Part shown: positions 1 to 7,697 of the stretch, piece after piece
Position numbering within the stretch: the first letter of the stretch is position 1
How the letters are laid out: every line of letters starts with the position of its first letter
NCBI GenBank assembly: GCA_000687675.1
Contig: JHWS01000005.1
Location: forward strand, 186,001-250,000
Source of the DNA: Lachnospiraceae bacterium NC2008
Lineage (GTDB): Bacteria > Bacillota > Clostridia > Lachnospirales > Lachnospiraceae
DNA length: 64,000 nt
Direction of reading: 5' to 3'
Notes under the pieces: generated by a model
Database searches by the model: none
Told to the model about the DNA's origin: nothing
The model's input: only the letters and a program-made list of their open reading frames with translations
Position numbers and translations under genes: made by a program

Positions 1-330
1 TTCTTACCAACTCTTATGAAGTTCTCTGATAAGGTTTCAGCTTCTATAGAAGCTAAGGAAAGAATGGGGCTTAAGGCTAAGGCTGAGAAGACACTTGCTA
101 AGAAGCTTGATAGTGCATATGAAGAACTCTTCACATATGCTGAGAAGCTTGTAGAAGATACAGACAAGGCTGAAACTATGGATGATCTTCTTAAGAGAGC
201 ATATCAGTATCATGATAAGATTCTTGAAGAGATGGCACAGATTAGAGAAGTTGCTGATTCAGTTGAAGTATACTTCCCAGCAGATCTTCAGCCATATCCA
301 ACATATGCAGATATGTTATTCTACGTATAG
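1..330 (+). CDS. glnN: Glutamine synthetase type III, C-terminal end (partial)
   Basis: This is the last 109 codons of a gene that enters from the left; the frame is open from base 1. The end of the protein (PYPTYADMLFYV) and the helical stretch before it match the usual C-terminus of type III glutamine synthetases (GSIII, about 700 residues), which make glutamine from glutamate, ammonia and ATP. The active site lies outside the window, so the call rests on the tail and on the ammonium transporter that follows. A perfect-stem terminator closes the gene. Confidence 0.8.
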   Translation, partial: FLPTLMKFSDKVSASIEAKERMGLKAKAEKTLAKKLDSAYEELFTYAEKLVEDTDKAETMDDLLKRAYQYHDKILEEMAQIREVADSVEVYFPADLQPYPTYADMLFYV

Positions 331-357
331 TAAAAAAACTACAAAATATATTTTCGC

Positions 358-398
358 AAAGGAGCGCTGATCGTTAAAAAACCAGCGCTCCTTTGTTT
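358..398 (+). terminator. Terminator after glnN
   Basis: A perfect 12-bp stem (AAAGGAGCGCTG, 358-369, with its complement at 383-394) and a 13-nt loop are followed by a short T-rich stretch. The 5' arm also contains CGC-AAAGGA-GCG, a hexaloop like those in the other nitrogen-gene leaders of this window. Confidence 0.85.
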
Positions 399-423
399 AT
401 AACTACTAATCTTAATGCAAAGG

Positions 424-461
424 CGCGCTGATTCATATAACTATATGAAGGCGCGTTTTTT
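424..461 (+). terminator. Leader terminator/attenuator of the ammonium transporter gene
   Basis: CGCGC (424-428) pairs with 451-455 and TTCATAT (432-438) pairs with 443-449, with a small internal bulge and a TTTTTT tract at 456-461. It ends 14 nt before the amt ribosome site, in a leader position. It can act either as a second glnN terminator or as an attenuator of amt. A competing TGC-AAAGGC-GCG hexaloop (417-428) overlaps its 5' arm. Confidence 0.65.
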
Positions 462-488
462 CATAAATAAACAAAAGGAGTGATAATT

Positions 489-2228
489 ATGGAAGAATTA
501 TTAGAATCATTTCGCGGCGAACTATTCGGCGTTTGGTTCCTGATAGGAACCGCACTGGTATTTTGGATGCAGGCAGGATTTGCGATGGTAGAATGCGGTT
601 TTACCAGAGCTAAGAATACAGGTAATATCCTTATGAAGAACCTTATGGACTTCTGTATAGGTACTGTAATGTTTATCCTCATTGGTTTCAGCTTATTACT
701 TGGAGAAGATGTTCTAGGACTTATTGGTAAGCCTGGTTTCGATATCTTCTCAAGCTATGAAAGTTTTGACTGGTCAAACTTCGCTTTCAACTTAGTATTC
801 TGTGCTACAACAGCAACAATCGTTTCAGGTGCTATGGCTGAAAGAACTAAGTTCCTTTCATATTGTGTATATTCAGGAATTATTTCAGGTCTTATCTATC
901 CAATCGAAGCTCACTGGATTTGGGGCGGCGGCTGGTTAGCAGAACTTGGATTCCACGATTTCGCTGGTTCATGTGCTATTCACATGGTTGGTGGTATCGC
1001 AGCTCTTATCGGTGCTATCTTTGTAGGACCTCGTATTGGTAAATTTACAAAAGATAAAGCTGGAAAGACTAAAGTAAATGCTTTCCCAGGATGTAACCTT
1101 CTTGTTGGTGGTCTTGGTGTATTCATCCTCTGGCTTGGTTGGTACGGATTCAACGGTGCAGCAGCTACTTCAGTAGAACAGCTTGCATCTATCACAGTTA
1201 CAACAACAATTGCTCCAGCAGTTGCAACTGTAGTATGTATGATTTTCACATGGCTCAAATATGGTAAGCCAGATGTTTCAATGTGTCTCAACGCTTCACT
1301 TGCAGGTCTTGTAGCAATCACAGCTCCTTGTGATGTAACAGATGCATTTGGTGCAATCATCATAGGTGCAGTAGCCGGACTCCTTGTAGTATTTGGTGTA
1401 TGGTTCCTTGATTATAAACTTCACGTAGATGACCCAGTTGGTGCTGTTGCAGTTCACTGCTTAAATGGTATTTGGGGTACAATCGCAACAGGTCTTTTTG
1501 CAACAACAACAGCTCCTGGAAATGACAGTGTAGTAGGTCTCTTCTACGGTGGTGGTTTCCATCAGCTTGGACTTCAGCTTTTAGGTTTTGCAGCTGTAGC
1601 AGGCTGGACAGCAGTTACAATTACAATCGCTTATGCACTTATCAAAGCAATCTTTGGACTTAGAGTTTCAGAAGAAGAAGAAATCACAGGTCTTGATGCA
1701 ACAGAGCATGGTCTTCCATCAGCATACGCTGGATTCTCTATCATGGATGTATCAGGTACTATGGATGTTAACGAGAACACAGATCTTGGTGAAGGAGACT
1801 ACGAAGAAGCTTCTGAAGCTAAGAAAAATGCTTCCGTTAAGGTTGTTGATGCTACAAAGGTTATTCCTGATACAGGAATCAGTAAAGTTGTTATTATTGC
1901 TAAGCTTTCAAGATATGAAACTCTTAGAAAAGCCCTCAATGATCTTGGTGTAACTGGTATGACAGTAACACAGGTTATGGGTTGTGGTATCCAGAAAGGT
2001 GCCGGTGAGAAATACCGAGGCGTTGAAATGGATGCAACACTTCTTCCTAAGGTTAAGGTTGAAGTTATCGTTAGCAAGATACCAGTACAGTCTGTTATCG
2101 AAACTGCTAAGAAAGCGCTTTACACAGGCCACATCGGTGACGGTAAAGTATTCGTTTACCCAGTTGAGCGTGTTGTAAAGATCAGAACAGGTGAAGAAAA
2201 CTACGACGCACTTCAGGATGTGGAGTAG
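489..2228 (+). CDS. amt: Ammonium transporter fused to a PII signalling domain
   Basis: The protein has 579 residues. Residues 1 to about 410 are an Amt/MEP ammonium channel with about eleven membrane helices and typical motifs (GCTFTRAKN-like CGFTRAKNTGN, HMVGG). After a roughly 50-residue acidic linker, the last 115 residues are a complete PII (GlnB/GlnK) domain with GMTVTQV, QKG in the T-loop, LPKVKVEVIV and HIGDGKVFV. PII proteins sense 2-oxoglutarate and ATP/ADP and normally plug the Amt pore. Here sensor and channel are one chain. The T-loop tyrosine that enteric bacteria uridylylate (Tyr51) is Met, while the neighbouring Tyr of KYRG is kept. The ATG at 489 is 8 nt after AGGAG; a GTG at 480 overlaps that site and is rejected. 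Confidence 0.93.
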   Translation: MEELLESFRGELFGVWFLIGTALVFWMQAGFAMVECGFTRAKNTGNILMKNLMDFCIGTVMFILIGFSLLLGEDVLGLIGKPGFDIFSSYESFDWSNFAFNLVFCATTATIVSGAMAERTKFLSYCVYSGIISGLIYPIEAHWIWGGGWLAELGFHDFAGSCAIHMVGGIAALIGAIFVGPRIGKFTKDKAGKTKVNAFPGCNLLVGGLGVFILWLGWYGFNGAAATSVEQLASITVTTTIAPAVATVVCMIFTWLKYGKPDVSMCLNASLAGLVAITAPCDVTDAFGAIIIGAVAGLLVVFGVWFLDYKLHVDDPVGAVAVHCLNGIWGTIATGLFATTTAPGNDSVVGLFYGGGFHQLGLQLLGFAAVAGWTAVTITIAYALIKAIFGLRVSEEEEITGLDATEHGLPSAYAGFSIMDVSGTMDVNENTDLGEGDYEEASEAKKNASVKVVDATKVIPDTGISKVVIIAKLSRYETLRKALNDLGVTGMTVTQVMGCGIQKGAGEKYRGVEMDATLLPKVKVEVIVSKIPVQSVIETAKKALYTGHIGDGKVFVYPVERVVKIRTGEENYDALQDVE

Positions 2229-2246
2229 TCTTCCATATAATCTTTT

Positions 2247-2497
2247 TGCGCGAGTAGCGAAGACAAAATCGCTACAAAAAAATGAGGTAGCTGCCATGTG
2301 CTTGCACATTAGGCAGCTACCTTGTTTTTTTGTAACGGTGCTCTTTGGGAGAGCACCGCGACAGCCTTGTAATATCTCTGATATTACAAGGCTGCCGCGA
2401 TTTGTCTTCGCTATCGCGCAAAAATGCCGCGTTTCCTCGCTACTCACGCAAAAAGATATTACAAGGCTGCGGCGATTATGTCTTCGCTACTCCCGCA
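2247..2497. repeat. Composite inverted-repeat element with nested hairpins
   Basis: The 26-bp arms at 2247-2272 and 2472-2497 are inverted copies with two mismatches (core GTAGCGAAGACA). Nested between them are the amt terminator (2285-2322), a CGGTGCTC/GAGCACCG hairpin (about 2335-2357) and a perfect 15-bp palindrome (2362-2376 with 2380-2394). The right arm of that palindrome is repeated at 2455-2469. A further copy of the arm sequence lies at 2397-2420, and a partial one near 2436-2449. No gene lies inside. It looks like a MITE or other palindromic intergenic element that landed between amt and the sulfur operon. Confidence 0.6.
2285..2331 (+). terminator. Terminator after amt
   Basis: AGGTAGCTGCC at 2285-2295 pairs with 2312-2322, with an inner ATGTG/CACAT hairpin and seven T's at 2325-2331. 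It lies about 55 nt after the amt stop codon. Confidence 0.85.
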
Positions 2498-2521
2498 ATA
2501 AAATTTTTTTATACTCCCTTA

Positions 2522-2550
2522 TTGACAAACCTTACCGCATAGATTAATAT
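2522..2550 (+). promoter_or_regulatory. Strong promoter of the sulfur operon
   Basis: A consensus TTGACA at 2522-2527, a 17-bp spacer and TAATAT at 2545-2550. Transcription should start near 2557 and give a leader of roughly 265 nt before the first enzyme gene. Confidence 0.75.
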
Positions 2551-2557
2551 ATAACCA

Positions 2558-2572
2558 ACCTACCAAGTAGGT
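2558..2572. promoter_or_regulatory. Operator-like palindrome at the sulfur operon start site
   Basis: A perfect 6-bp inverted repeat ACCTAC-caa-GTAGGT sits directly at the predicted transcription start. It could be a repressor site or a 5' mRNA hairpin. No regulator is assigned. Confidence 0.4.
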
Positions 2573-2596
2573 AAATAAAACGAAAGGATTAAACCG

Positions 2597-2710
2597 ATGC
2601 AGAAATCATCATATATCACAACTTCATCAGTTAAAGCAATGTGCTGTATGTGTATGCCTTCTATGTGTATGTGTAGAAAGCCTTATATTTCTGCGGCCAG
2701 CTTAATCTGA
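2597..2710 (+). CDS. Cys/Met-rich leader peptide (candidate attenuator)
   Basis: A 37-residue reading frame with an AAAGGA site 8 nt before ATG lies in the leader of the cysteine/methionine enzyme genes. Residues 15-26 read MCCMCMPSMCMC, so ten of twelve residues are sulfur amino acids. Such clusters of codons for the pathway's own product mark ribosome-mediated attenuation peptides in other operons. The rest of the peptide is ordinary, which argues against a functional secreted protein. A long stem overlaps its 3' end. A metal-binding microprotein is the alternative. Confidence 0.7.
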   Translation: MQKSSYITTSSVKAMCCMCMPSMCMCRKPYISAASLI

Positions 2711-2765
2711 TTTAGTATTAAAAAAGTAGAATTTATGAATCAGGCATAGACGCAGAATATAAGGC
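2680..2765 (+). promoter_or_regulatory. Long stem in the sulfur operon leader
   Basis: Bases 2680-2695, inside the last codons of the leader peptide, pair with 2751-2765 (GCCTTATAT.TTCTGCG with CGCAGAATATAAGGC), leaving one bulged T. Between the arms, CTGATT (2707-2712) can pair with AATCAG (about 2738-2743). A run of seven T's begins about 15 nt after the right arm, so this is not a textbook terminator. A ribosome stalled on the Cys/Met codons at 2639-2674 would leave the left arm free, whereas one reaching the stop would cover it. Confidence 0.5.
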
Positions 2766-2823
2766 GGATATGGCTGATATTTTTTTACTAGGAAATAAAA
2801 AGGAAATTTAAAGGAGAAAAACA

Positions 2824-3987
2824 ATGAGCAAATATAGTAACAACAACATTTCAACAAAATTAATTCACGGTGGTATAAGTAACGACGAACATACAGGAGC
2901 AGTTAATGTTCCTATCTATCAGACAAGTACATATGGACAGGAAGTTCCTGGAAAGCATAAGGGCTGGGAATACTCAAGAAGTGGTAACCCAACAAGAAAG
3001 GCCCTTGAAGAACTTATAGCAGAACTTGAAAATGGTAAGTTTGGCTTTGCATTTGCATCTGGTCTTGCTGCTATATCAACAGTAGTAAGCCTCTTTAAGC
3101 CAGGAGATGAAATTGTTATATCTAACGACGTATACGGCGGAACATTCAGAATACTTGATAAGGTATTTAGCAAATACGACATTAAATATCATCAGGTAGA
3201 TACATCAAACCTTAAGAATATAGAAGATGCAATTAACGATAAAGTTAAGGCTATCTATATCGAAACACCTTCTAACCCACTTCTTGGTATTACAGATATT
3301 GAAGGTGCATCTAAGATAGCAAAGGCACATGGTCTTCTTACAATCGTTGATAATACATTCTATACACCATATATTCAGAGACCACTTGAGCTTGGCGCTG
3401 ATATCGTAATCCATAGTGCTACAAAGTATCTTGGAGGCCACAGCGACCTTATAGCTGGTCTTGTAGTAGTTAATGATGAAAAGCTTGCACAGGAAATTGG
3501 CTTTTTGCAGAATGCTATCGGTGCTATTCTTCAGCCATTTGACTCTTTCTTATTAATAAGAGGTATCAAGACTCTTGGAGTAAGACTGGACCGTCACGTA
3601 GCCAATGCAGAGTACATAGTAAATGAGTTATCTAAGCTTGAAGATGTTAAGAAGATTTACTATCCAGGTTTAGAGTCGCATCCAGGCTATGAAATTAATA
3701 AAAAGCAGGCTAAGAACGGCGGCGCTATGATTTCATTTGAACTTACAGATGGACATGATACAGATACATTATTCAGATCACTTAATATCATCACTCTTGC
3801 AGAAAGTCTTGGAGGTGTAGAATCTCTTATCGAGCATCCAGCTTCAATGACACATGCTTCTATTCCAAAGGAGATAAGAGAAGCAGCAGGACTTGGTGAT
3901 GGACTTCTCAGACTTTCAGTAGGTATTGAAGATGCCAAGGAACTTGCAGATGACATCATCGGAGCAATAAAGAAGTCAAGAAAATAA
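2824..3987 (+). CDS. PLP-dependent trans-sulfuration enzyme (cystathionine gamma-synthase/lyase type)
   Basis: The 387-residue protein belongs to the Cys/Met-metabolism PLP enzyme family. The PLP lysine is in SATKYLGGHSDLIAG. The active-site region YSRSGNPTR, the EYSR-like WEYSRSGNPT and SLGGVESLIEHPASMTH are all present. The family includes cystathionine gamma-synthase, cystathionine gamma-lyase and homocysteine gamma-lyase, and sequence alone does not separate them well. With cysK in the same operon, reverse trans-sulfuration (homocysteine to cysteine) or cystathionine synthesis are both reasonable. AAAGGAG lies 8 nt before ATG. It is the first enzyme gene after the Cys/Met leader peptide. 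Confidence 0.88.
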   Translation: MSKYSNNNISTKLIHGGISNDEHTGAVNVPIYQTSTYGQEVPGKHKGWEYSRSGNPTRKALEELIAELENGKFGFAFASGLAAISTVVSLFKPGDEIVISNDVYGGTFRILDKVFSKYDIKYHQVDTSNLKNIEDAINDKVKAIYIETPSNPLLGITDIEGASKIAKAHGLLTIVDNTFYTPYIQRPLELGADIVIHSATKYLGGHSDLIAGLVVVNDEKLAQEIGFLQNAIGAILQPFDSFLLIRGIKTLGVRLDRHVANAEYIVNELSKLEDVKKIYYPGLESHPGYEINKKQAKNGGAMISFELTDGHDTDTLFRSLNIITLAESLGGVESLIEHPASMTHASIPKEIREAAGLGDGLLRLSVGIEDAKELADDIIGAIKKSRK

Positions 3988-4041
3988 ACAGTAGACAGAT
4001 AGCTTATAGGGCATAAGACCTATTCTTTAAGGAGAATGATT

Positions 4042-4863
4042 ATGAAAGTAGAAAATGCATATATAGATCTTCCATATGAAAGCAGTGAGTATCTTCCTGA
4101 TACTTATCCATTAAACATAATAAGCGGTGGCAACCATCTCTATGGTTATATTCTTACTCCTGATAAGAGATATGAGAAGCCATATCCAGCAGTGCTTATG
4201 TTCCATGGATTTCCTGGATATACAACAAACAATGACCTTGAATATGCACTTATGAGAATGGGCTGTGTTGTGGTTCATGTTAACCACAGAGGGGCCTGGG
4301 GAAGTGAAGGTAATTACCTATTTACTAACCTTAAGGACGACATCGTGGCTATTGCAAAATGGGCTCATAATCCAGCAATAACAGATGAATATAGCATAGA
4401 CCCTAACAATATCTTTCTTGTAGGTCATAGTATGGGCGGTATGTCAGTGCTTAATGCAGCTAAGGAACTTTCCTTTATCAAGGGTGTAGCTGCTATGGCA
4501 GCCTATGATCTTGGAGTTGTATTTAAGAATGACCTTGAAAAAGAACTCTTTAAGATGATTGAGATAGAAGGTCAATGCCTTAAGTTAATATCTGCAAGCG
4601 AGGTATATGACAATGCTCTTAATAATTACAAGTACCTTGCTATTGGCTACAACATAGAAAAACTGGAAGACAAGAATGTTTTTTTAATAGCAGCAACTCA
4701 TGATACAGTTGCTCCACCAGAACTTATGCTTAGACCAGTTTATGAAAGACTTAAAGATTATAAGAGAGTTGAATATAAAGAGATTCCTGCTAACCATGGA
4801 TTTGCTGGACAGAGAATAGAACTTGCGAAGACAGTAGGTAGCTGGATAAAAGAAAGATTATAA
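4042..4863 (+). CDS. Alpha/beta-hydrolase family protein
   Basis: A 273-residue serine hydrolase of the dienelactone hydrolase/prolyl peptidase-like group. The nucleophile elbow is GHSMGG, with oxyanion motif FHGFPG, acid region ATHDTVAPP and late histidine ANHGF. There is no signal peptide, so it is cytoplasmic. It lies between two sulfur amino-acid genes with short gaps (about 55 nt before, 13 nt after) and is probably cotranscribed. A role in hydrolysing a sulfur-containing ester or thioester is only a guess. ATG 4042 is best spaced from AAGGAG; an in-frame ATG at 4036 is too close. Confidence 0.85.
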   Translation: MKVENAYIDLPYESSEYLPDTYPLNIISGGNHLYGYILTPDKRYEKPYPAVLMFHGFPGYTTNNDLEYALMRMGCVVVHVNHRGAWGSEGNYLFTNLKDDIVAIAKWAHNPAITDEYSIDPNNIFLVGHSMGGMSVLNAAKELSFIKGVAAMAAYDLGVVFKNDLEKELFKMIEIEGQCLKLISASEVYDNALNNYKYLAIGYNIEKLEDKNVFLIAATHDTVAPPELMLRPVYERLKDYKRVEYKEIPANHGFAGQRIELAKTVGSWIKERL

Positions 4864-4876
4864 AGGAGATAAAACA

Positions 4877-5797
4877 ATGGCATATTACGATAACATGCAT
4901 GAACTTATAGGAAATACACCAATAGTACAGCTTAGTGAGGTTAATAAGGAACTTCCTTCAAAATTATTTGCAAAGCTTGAACTTTATAACCCAATGGGAA
5001 GTGTTAAAGACAGAGTTGGTAAATATATGATAGAAGATGCTGAAAAGAAAGGACTTCTTAAACCAGGTTATACAATAGTTGAAGGAACAGCAGGTAATAC
5101 AGGACTTGGAATTGCATTTGCAGCTCTTAATAAAGGATATAGAGTAATATTTGCAGTACCAACAAAGTTTTCTATTGAAAAGCAGCAACTTATGATGGCC
5201 CTGGGGGCCGAGATAATCAATACACCAAGAGAAGAGGGTATGCTTGGAGCAACAAGAAAGGCTAAAGAACTTCTTGAAACTATTCCTAATTCTATAGCTC
5301 TTGGGCAGTTTACAAATCAGAGTAATCCACAGGCACACTATGAAACTACAGGACCTGAAATATATAAAGATATGGAGGGCAAGATTGATTATGTAGTTCT
5401 TGGTGCAGGCAGTGGTGGAACATTTACAGGCGTTGTCAGATATCTTAAGGAGCAGAATCCTAATATACAGGCAGTGCTTGCAGATCCGGTAGGATCAACA
5501 ATAGGTGGCGGTGAGCATGCAGATTACAATATCGAAGGAATAGGCAATGACTTTATAGCAGAGACTTTAGACATATCTTTGATGGATAAGGTAATCAAGA
5601 TTAACGATGAAGAAGCCTTTAACGGATCAAAGGAACTTGCTTTAAAAGAAGGTATAATTGCAGGTTCATCTTCTGGAGCAGCATTTGCCGCAGGGAAAAA
5701 ATTAGCAAAAGAGACAAAGGACGCAAGAATAGTAATTTTGCTTCCTGACAGAGGCGATAGATATTTTTCAACTGGACTTTGGGAAAAGAAAAATTAA
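4877..5797 (+). CDS. cysK: Cysteine synthase family PLP enzyme (O-acetylserine sulfhydrylase/cystathionine beta-synthase type)
   Basis: A 306-residue fold-type II PLP enzyme. PLP lysine lies in NPMGSVKDRVG, the substrate loop is EGTAGNTGLGIA, and the phosphate-binding loop is GAGSGGTFTG. The family replaces the beta-acetoxy group of O-acetylserine with sulfide to make cysteine. Next to a trans-sulfuration enzyme, a MccA-like cystathionine beta-synthase role is also possible. AAAGGAG lies 8 nt before ATG. It is the last gene of the operon behind the Cys/Met leader. A second paralogue lies at 46383. Confidence 0.88.
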   Translation: MAYYDNMHELIGNTPIVQLSEVNKELPSKLFAKLELYNPMGSVKDRVGKYMIEDAEKKGLLKPGYTIVEGTAGNTGLGIAFAALNKGYRVIFAVPTKFSIEKQQLMMALGAEIINTPREEGMLGATRKAKELLETIPNSIALGQFTNQSNPQAHYETTGPEIYKDMEGKIDYVVLGAGSGGTFTGVVRYLKEQNPNIQAVLADPVGSTIGGGEHADYNIEGIGNDFIAETLDISLMDKVIKINDEEAFNGSKELALKEGIIAGSSSGAAFAAGKKLAKETKDARIVILLPDRGDRYFSTGLWEKKN

Positions 5798-5816
5798 AAA
5801 ATATCAATGATAGTTA

Positions 5817-5845
5817 TTGACAACATTTTATTTTAGATTTATTGT
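5817..5845 (+). promoter_or_regulatory. Promoter of asnB
   Basis: TTGACA at 5817-5822, a 17-bp spacer and TATTGT at 5840-5845. The predicted start near 5852 is only about 10 nt before the leader hairpin, so the first structured element of the transcript would be the attenuator. Confidence 0.6.
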
Positions 5846-5860
5846 ATTTAAGAATGAAAA

Positions 5861-5901
5861 CGGCAAAGGAGTCGCATGCGATTTCTTTGCCGACTTTTTT
5901 T
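5861..5901 (+). terminator. Leader terminator of asnB
   Basis: CGGCAAAG (5861-5868) pairs with CTTTGCCG (5885-5892), and T's follow at 5895-5901. It lies between the asnB promoter and asnB, so it attenuates asnB unless disrupted; it could also terminate the cysK operon. CGGC-AAAGGA-GTCG (5861-5874) can form a competing 4-bp hexaloop hairpin. Confidence 0.75.
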
Positions 5902-5958
5902 ATGCATTGAACATGTATGCGAGCCTGTGTCAAAAATAAAAAAACAGGAGGTAAGCTT

Positions 5959-7545
5959 ATGTGTTCAATTATGGGATATATGGGCAGTAGTCTTTCAAAA
6001 GACGAATTTAAAGAGCATTTTGATAAGACCATCTCCAGAGGACCTGATATGCAGCGCATCGAAGAAGTTGATGGCGCTATACTGGGATTTGAGAGACTGG
6101 CGATTATGGGATTGGATGAGAATGGTATGCAGCCATTCAATAATAACAATAATAATAATCGTGTAGTCTGCAATGGTGAAATATACGGATTCAGACCACT
6201 TAAGGCTGACCTTGAGAAGAAGGGATATACATTCAAGTCAGATTCTGACTGTGAGATACTTCTTCCATTATATGAAGAATACGGAACTGATATGTTTAAG
6301 ATGCTTGATGCTGAGTATGCAGTAGTTATATATGATGCAGAAAGCAAGAGTCTTATAGCAGCAAGAGATCCAATCGGAATAAGACCTTTATTCTTTGGAT
6401 ATTATGAAGAGGGCGGTATGGTATTTGCTTCAGAGGCTAAGAACCTTGTAGGTCTTGTTAAAGAAGTATTTGCATTTCCTCCAGGATATTATTATAAAGA
6501 TGGTCAGTTTGTTCAGTATAGAGATATAGCTGAAACAAAAGAGTACAACAAGGATGACCTTGAAACAGTTTGCAAGAACATTCATGACAAGCTTGTTAAA
6601 GGTATTGAGAAGAGACTTGATGCAGATGCACCAGTAGGATTCCTTCTTTCAGGTGGTCTTGATTCTTCACTTGTTTGTTCAGTAGCAGCAAAGCTTCTTA
6701 ATAAGCCAATAAGAACATTTGCAATCGGTATGAATACAGATGCTATCGATCTTAAGTATGCTAAAGAAGTTGCTGATTATATTAAGAGTGACCACACAGA
6801 AGTAATTATTACAAAAGAGCAGGTACTCGAAGCACTCCCTACAGTAATATCTATTCTTGGTACATATGATATTACTACTATAAGAGCAAGTGTTGGTATG
6901 TATCTTGTATGTAAGGCCATTCATGAAAATACTGATGTAAGAGTGCTTCTTACAGGTGAGATTTCAGATGAGTTATTCGGTTATAAGTACACAGACTTCG
7001 CTCCTAGTGCTGAAGAGTTCCAGAAGGAATCTCAAAAGAGAGTAAGAGAGCTTTATATGTACGATGTACTTAGAGCAGACAGATGTATATCAGTTAACTC
7101 TTTAGAGGCCAGAGTACCATTTGGTGATCTTGATTTTGTATCATATGTTATGAGCATAGACCCAGCTAAGAAGATGAATGTATATAACAAGGGTAAGTAT
7201 TTACTCCGTCATGCATTCGAAGGAGATTATCTTCCAGAAGACATCTTAATGAGAGAGAAGGCTGCCTTCTCTGATGCAGTTGGACATTCTATGGTAGATT
7301 ACCTTAAGGAATATGCTAATGAGAAATACTCTGATGAGGAATATGAAGCGCTAATTAAGAAATATGATTATGCTAAGCCATTTACTAAAGAATCTCTTCT
7401 CTATAGAGAGATATTCGAAGAGTATTACCCAGGATGTGCTAAGACAGTCGTAGACTTCTGGATGCCAAACAAGAACTGGGAAGGTTGTAACGTAAATGAT
7501 CCATCTGCCAGAGTTCTTTCGAACTACGGCGCAAGTGGTCAATAA
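5959..7545 (+). CDS. asnB: Asparagine synthetase (glutamine-hydrolysing), AsnB type
   Basis: A 528-residue class II glutamine amidotransferase. After removal of Met the first residue is the catalytic Cys (MCSIMGYMG), which fixes the start at 5959, 7 nt after AGGAGG; upstream codons are excluded. The glutaminase domain shows RGPD, NGEIYG and the DAEYA-like region. The synthetase domain has the pyrophosphate loop SGGLDSSLV and ends in the usual helical region. It makes asparagine from aspartate, glutamine and ATP in the cytoplasm. Residues 61-67 are seven consecutive Asn encoded by AAT/AAC repeats. A promoter and leader terminator precede it. Confidence 0.92.
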   Translation: MCSIMGYMGSSLSKDEFKEHFDKTISRGPDMQRIEEVDGAILGFERLAIMGLDENGMQPFNNNNNNNRVVCNGEIYGFRPLKADLEKKGYTFKSDSDCEILLPLYEEYGTDMFKMLDAEYAVVIYDAESKSLIAARDPIGIRPLFFGYYEEGGMVFASEAKNLVGLVKEVFAFPPGYYYKDGQFVQYRDIAETKEYNKDDLETVCKNIHDKLVKGIEKRLDADAPVGFLLSGGLDSSLVCSVAAKLLNKPIRTFAIGMNTDAIDLKYAKEVADYIKSDHTEVIITKEQVLEALPTVISILGTYDITTIRASVGMYLVCKAIHENTDVRVLLTGEISDELFGYKYTDFAPSAEEFQKESQKRVRELYMYDVLRADRCISVNSLEARVPFGDLDFVSYVMSIDPAKKMNVYNKGKYLLRHAFEGDYLPEDILMREKAAFSDAVGHSMVDYLKEYANEKYSDEEYEALIKKYDYAKPFTKESLLYREIFEEYYPGCAKTVVDFWMPNKNWEGCNVNDPSARVLSNYGASGQ

Positions 7546-7582
7546 TTAAATACAAAAAGATTAAGAATAACAGTTTAAAGAC

Positions 7583-7622
7583 AAAGGTGTCAGCTGGTAT
7601 AGGCCAGTTGACACCTTTTTTC
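7583..7622 (+). terminator. Terminator between asnB and pyrG
   Basis: A 15-bp stem (7583-7597 with 7604-7618, one G-U pair) with the 6-nt loop TATAGG, running into T's to 7622. GAC-AAAGGT-GTC (7580-7591) forms a competing hexaloop on the 5' arm. It ends asnB and may attenuate the pyrG-gltBD transcript. Confidence 0.85.
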
Positions 7623-7653
7623 TTTATATAAAAGTTAAAAACTTTTATATAAA
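7623..7653. repeat. AT-rich perfect palindrome before pyrG
   Basis: TTTATATAAAAGTT (7623-7636) and its exact complement (7640-7653) are separated by AAA. It abuts the terminator T-tract and lies about 30 nt before the pyrG ribosome site. It may be an operator, a second terminator arm for the opposite strand, or mRNA structure. Confidence 0.45.
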
Positions 7654-7697
7654 AAAATTTAGCGCAAAAAAGATGAAATAAGAAGAAAGGCAAAGAG

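Noticed and set aside
980-1363. Minus-strand frame of 127 codons inside amt
   Set aside because: Antisense shadow of a strongly biased gene; composition Pro/Ser/Thr-rich without a start signal.
1908-2447. Long minus-strand frame of 179 codons across the end of amt
   Set aside because: It runs antisense to the PII domain and the terminator region, has no ribosome site and reads as low-complexity shadow sequence.
2191-2547. Plus-strand frames of 118 and 65 codons after amt
   Set aside because: They cover the amt terminator and the nested inverted repeats; the peptide repeats mirror the DNA repeats and no ribosome site fits.
5846-5958. T-box or S-box riboswitch before asnB or the sulfur operon
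   Set aside because: No T-box antiterminator sequence (TGGNACC-like) or S-box core was found in either leader; short hairpins and leader peptide explain the structure better.
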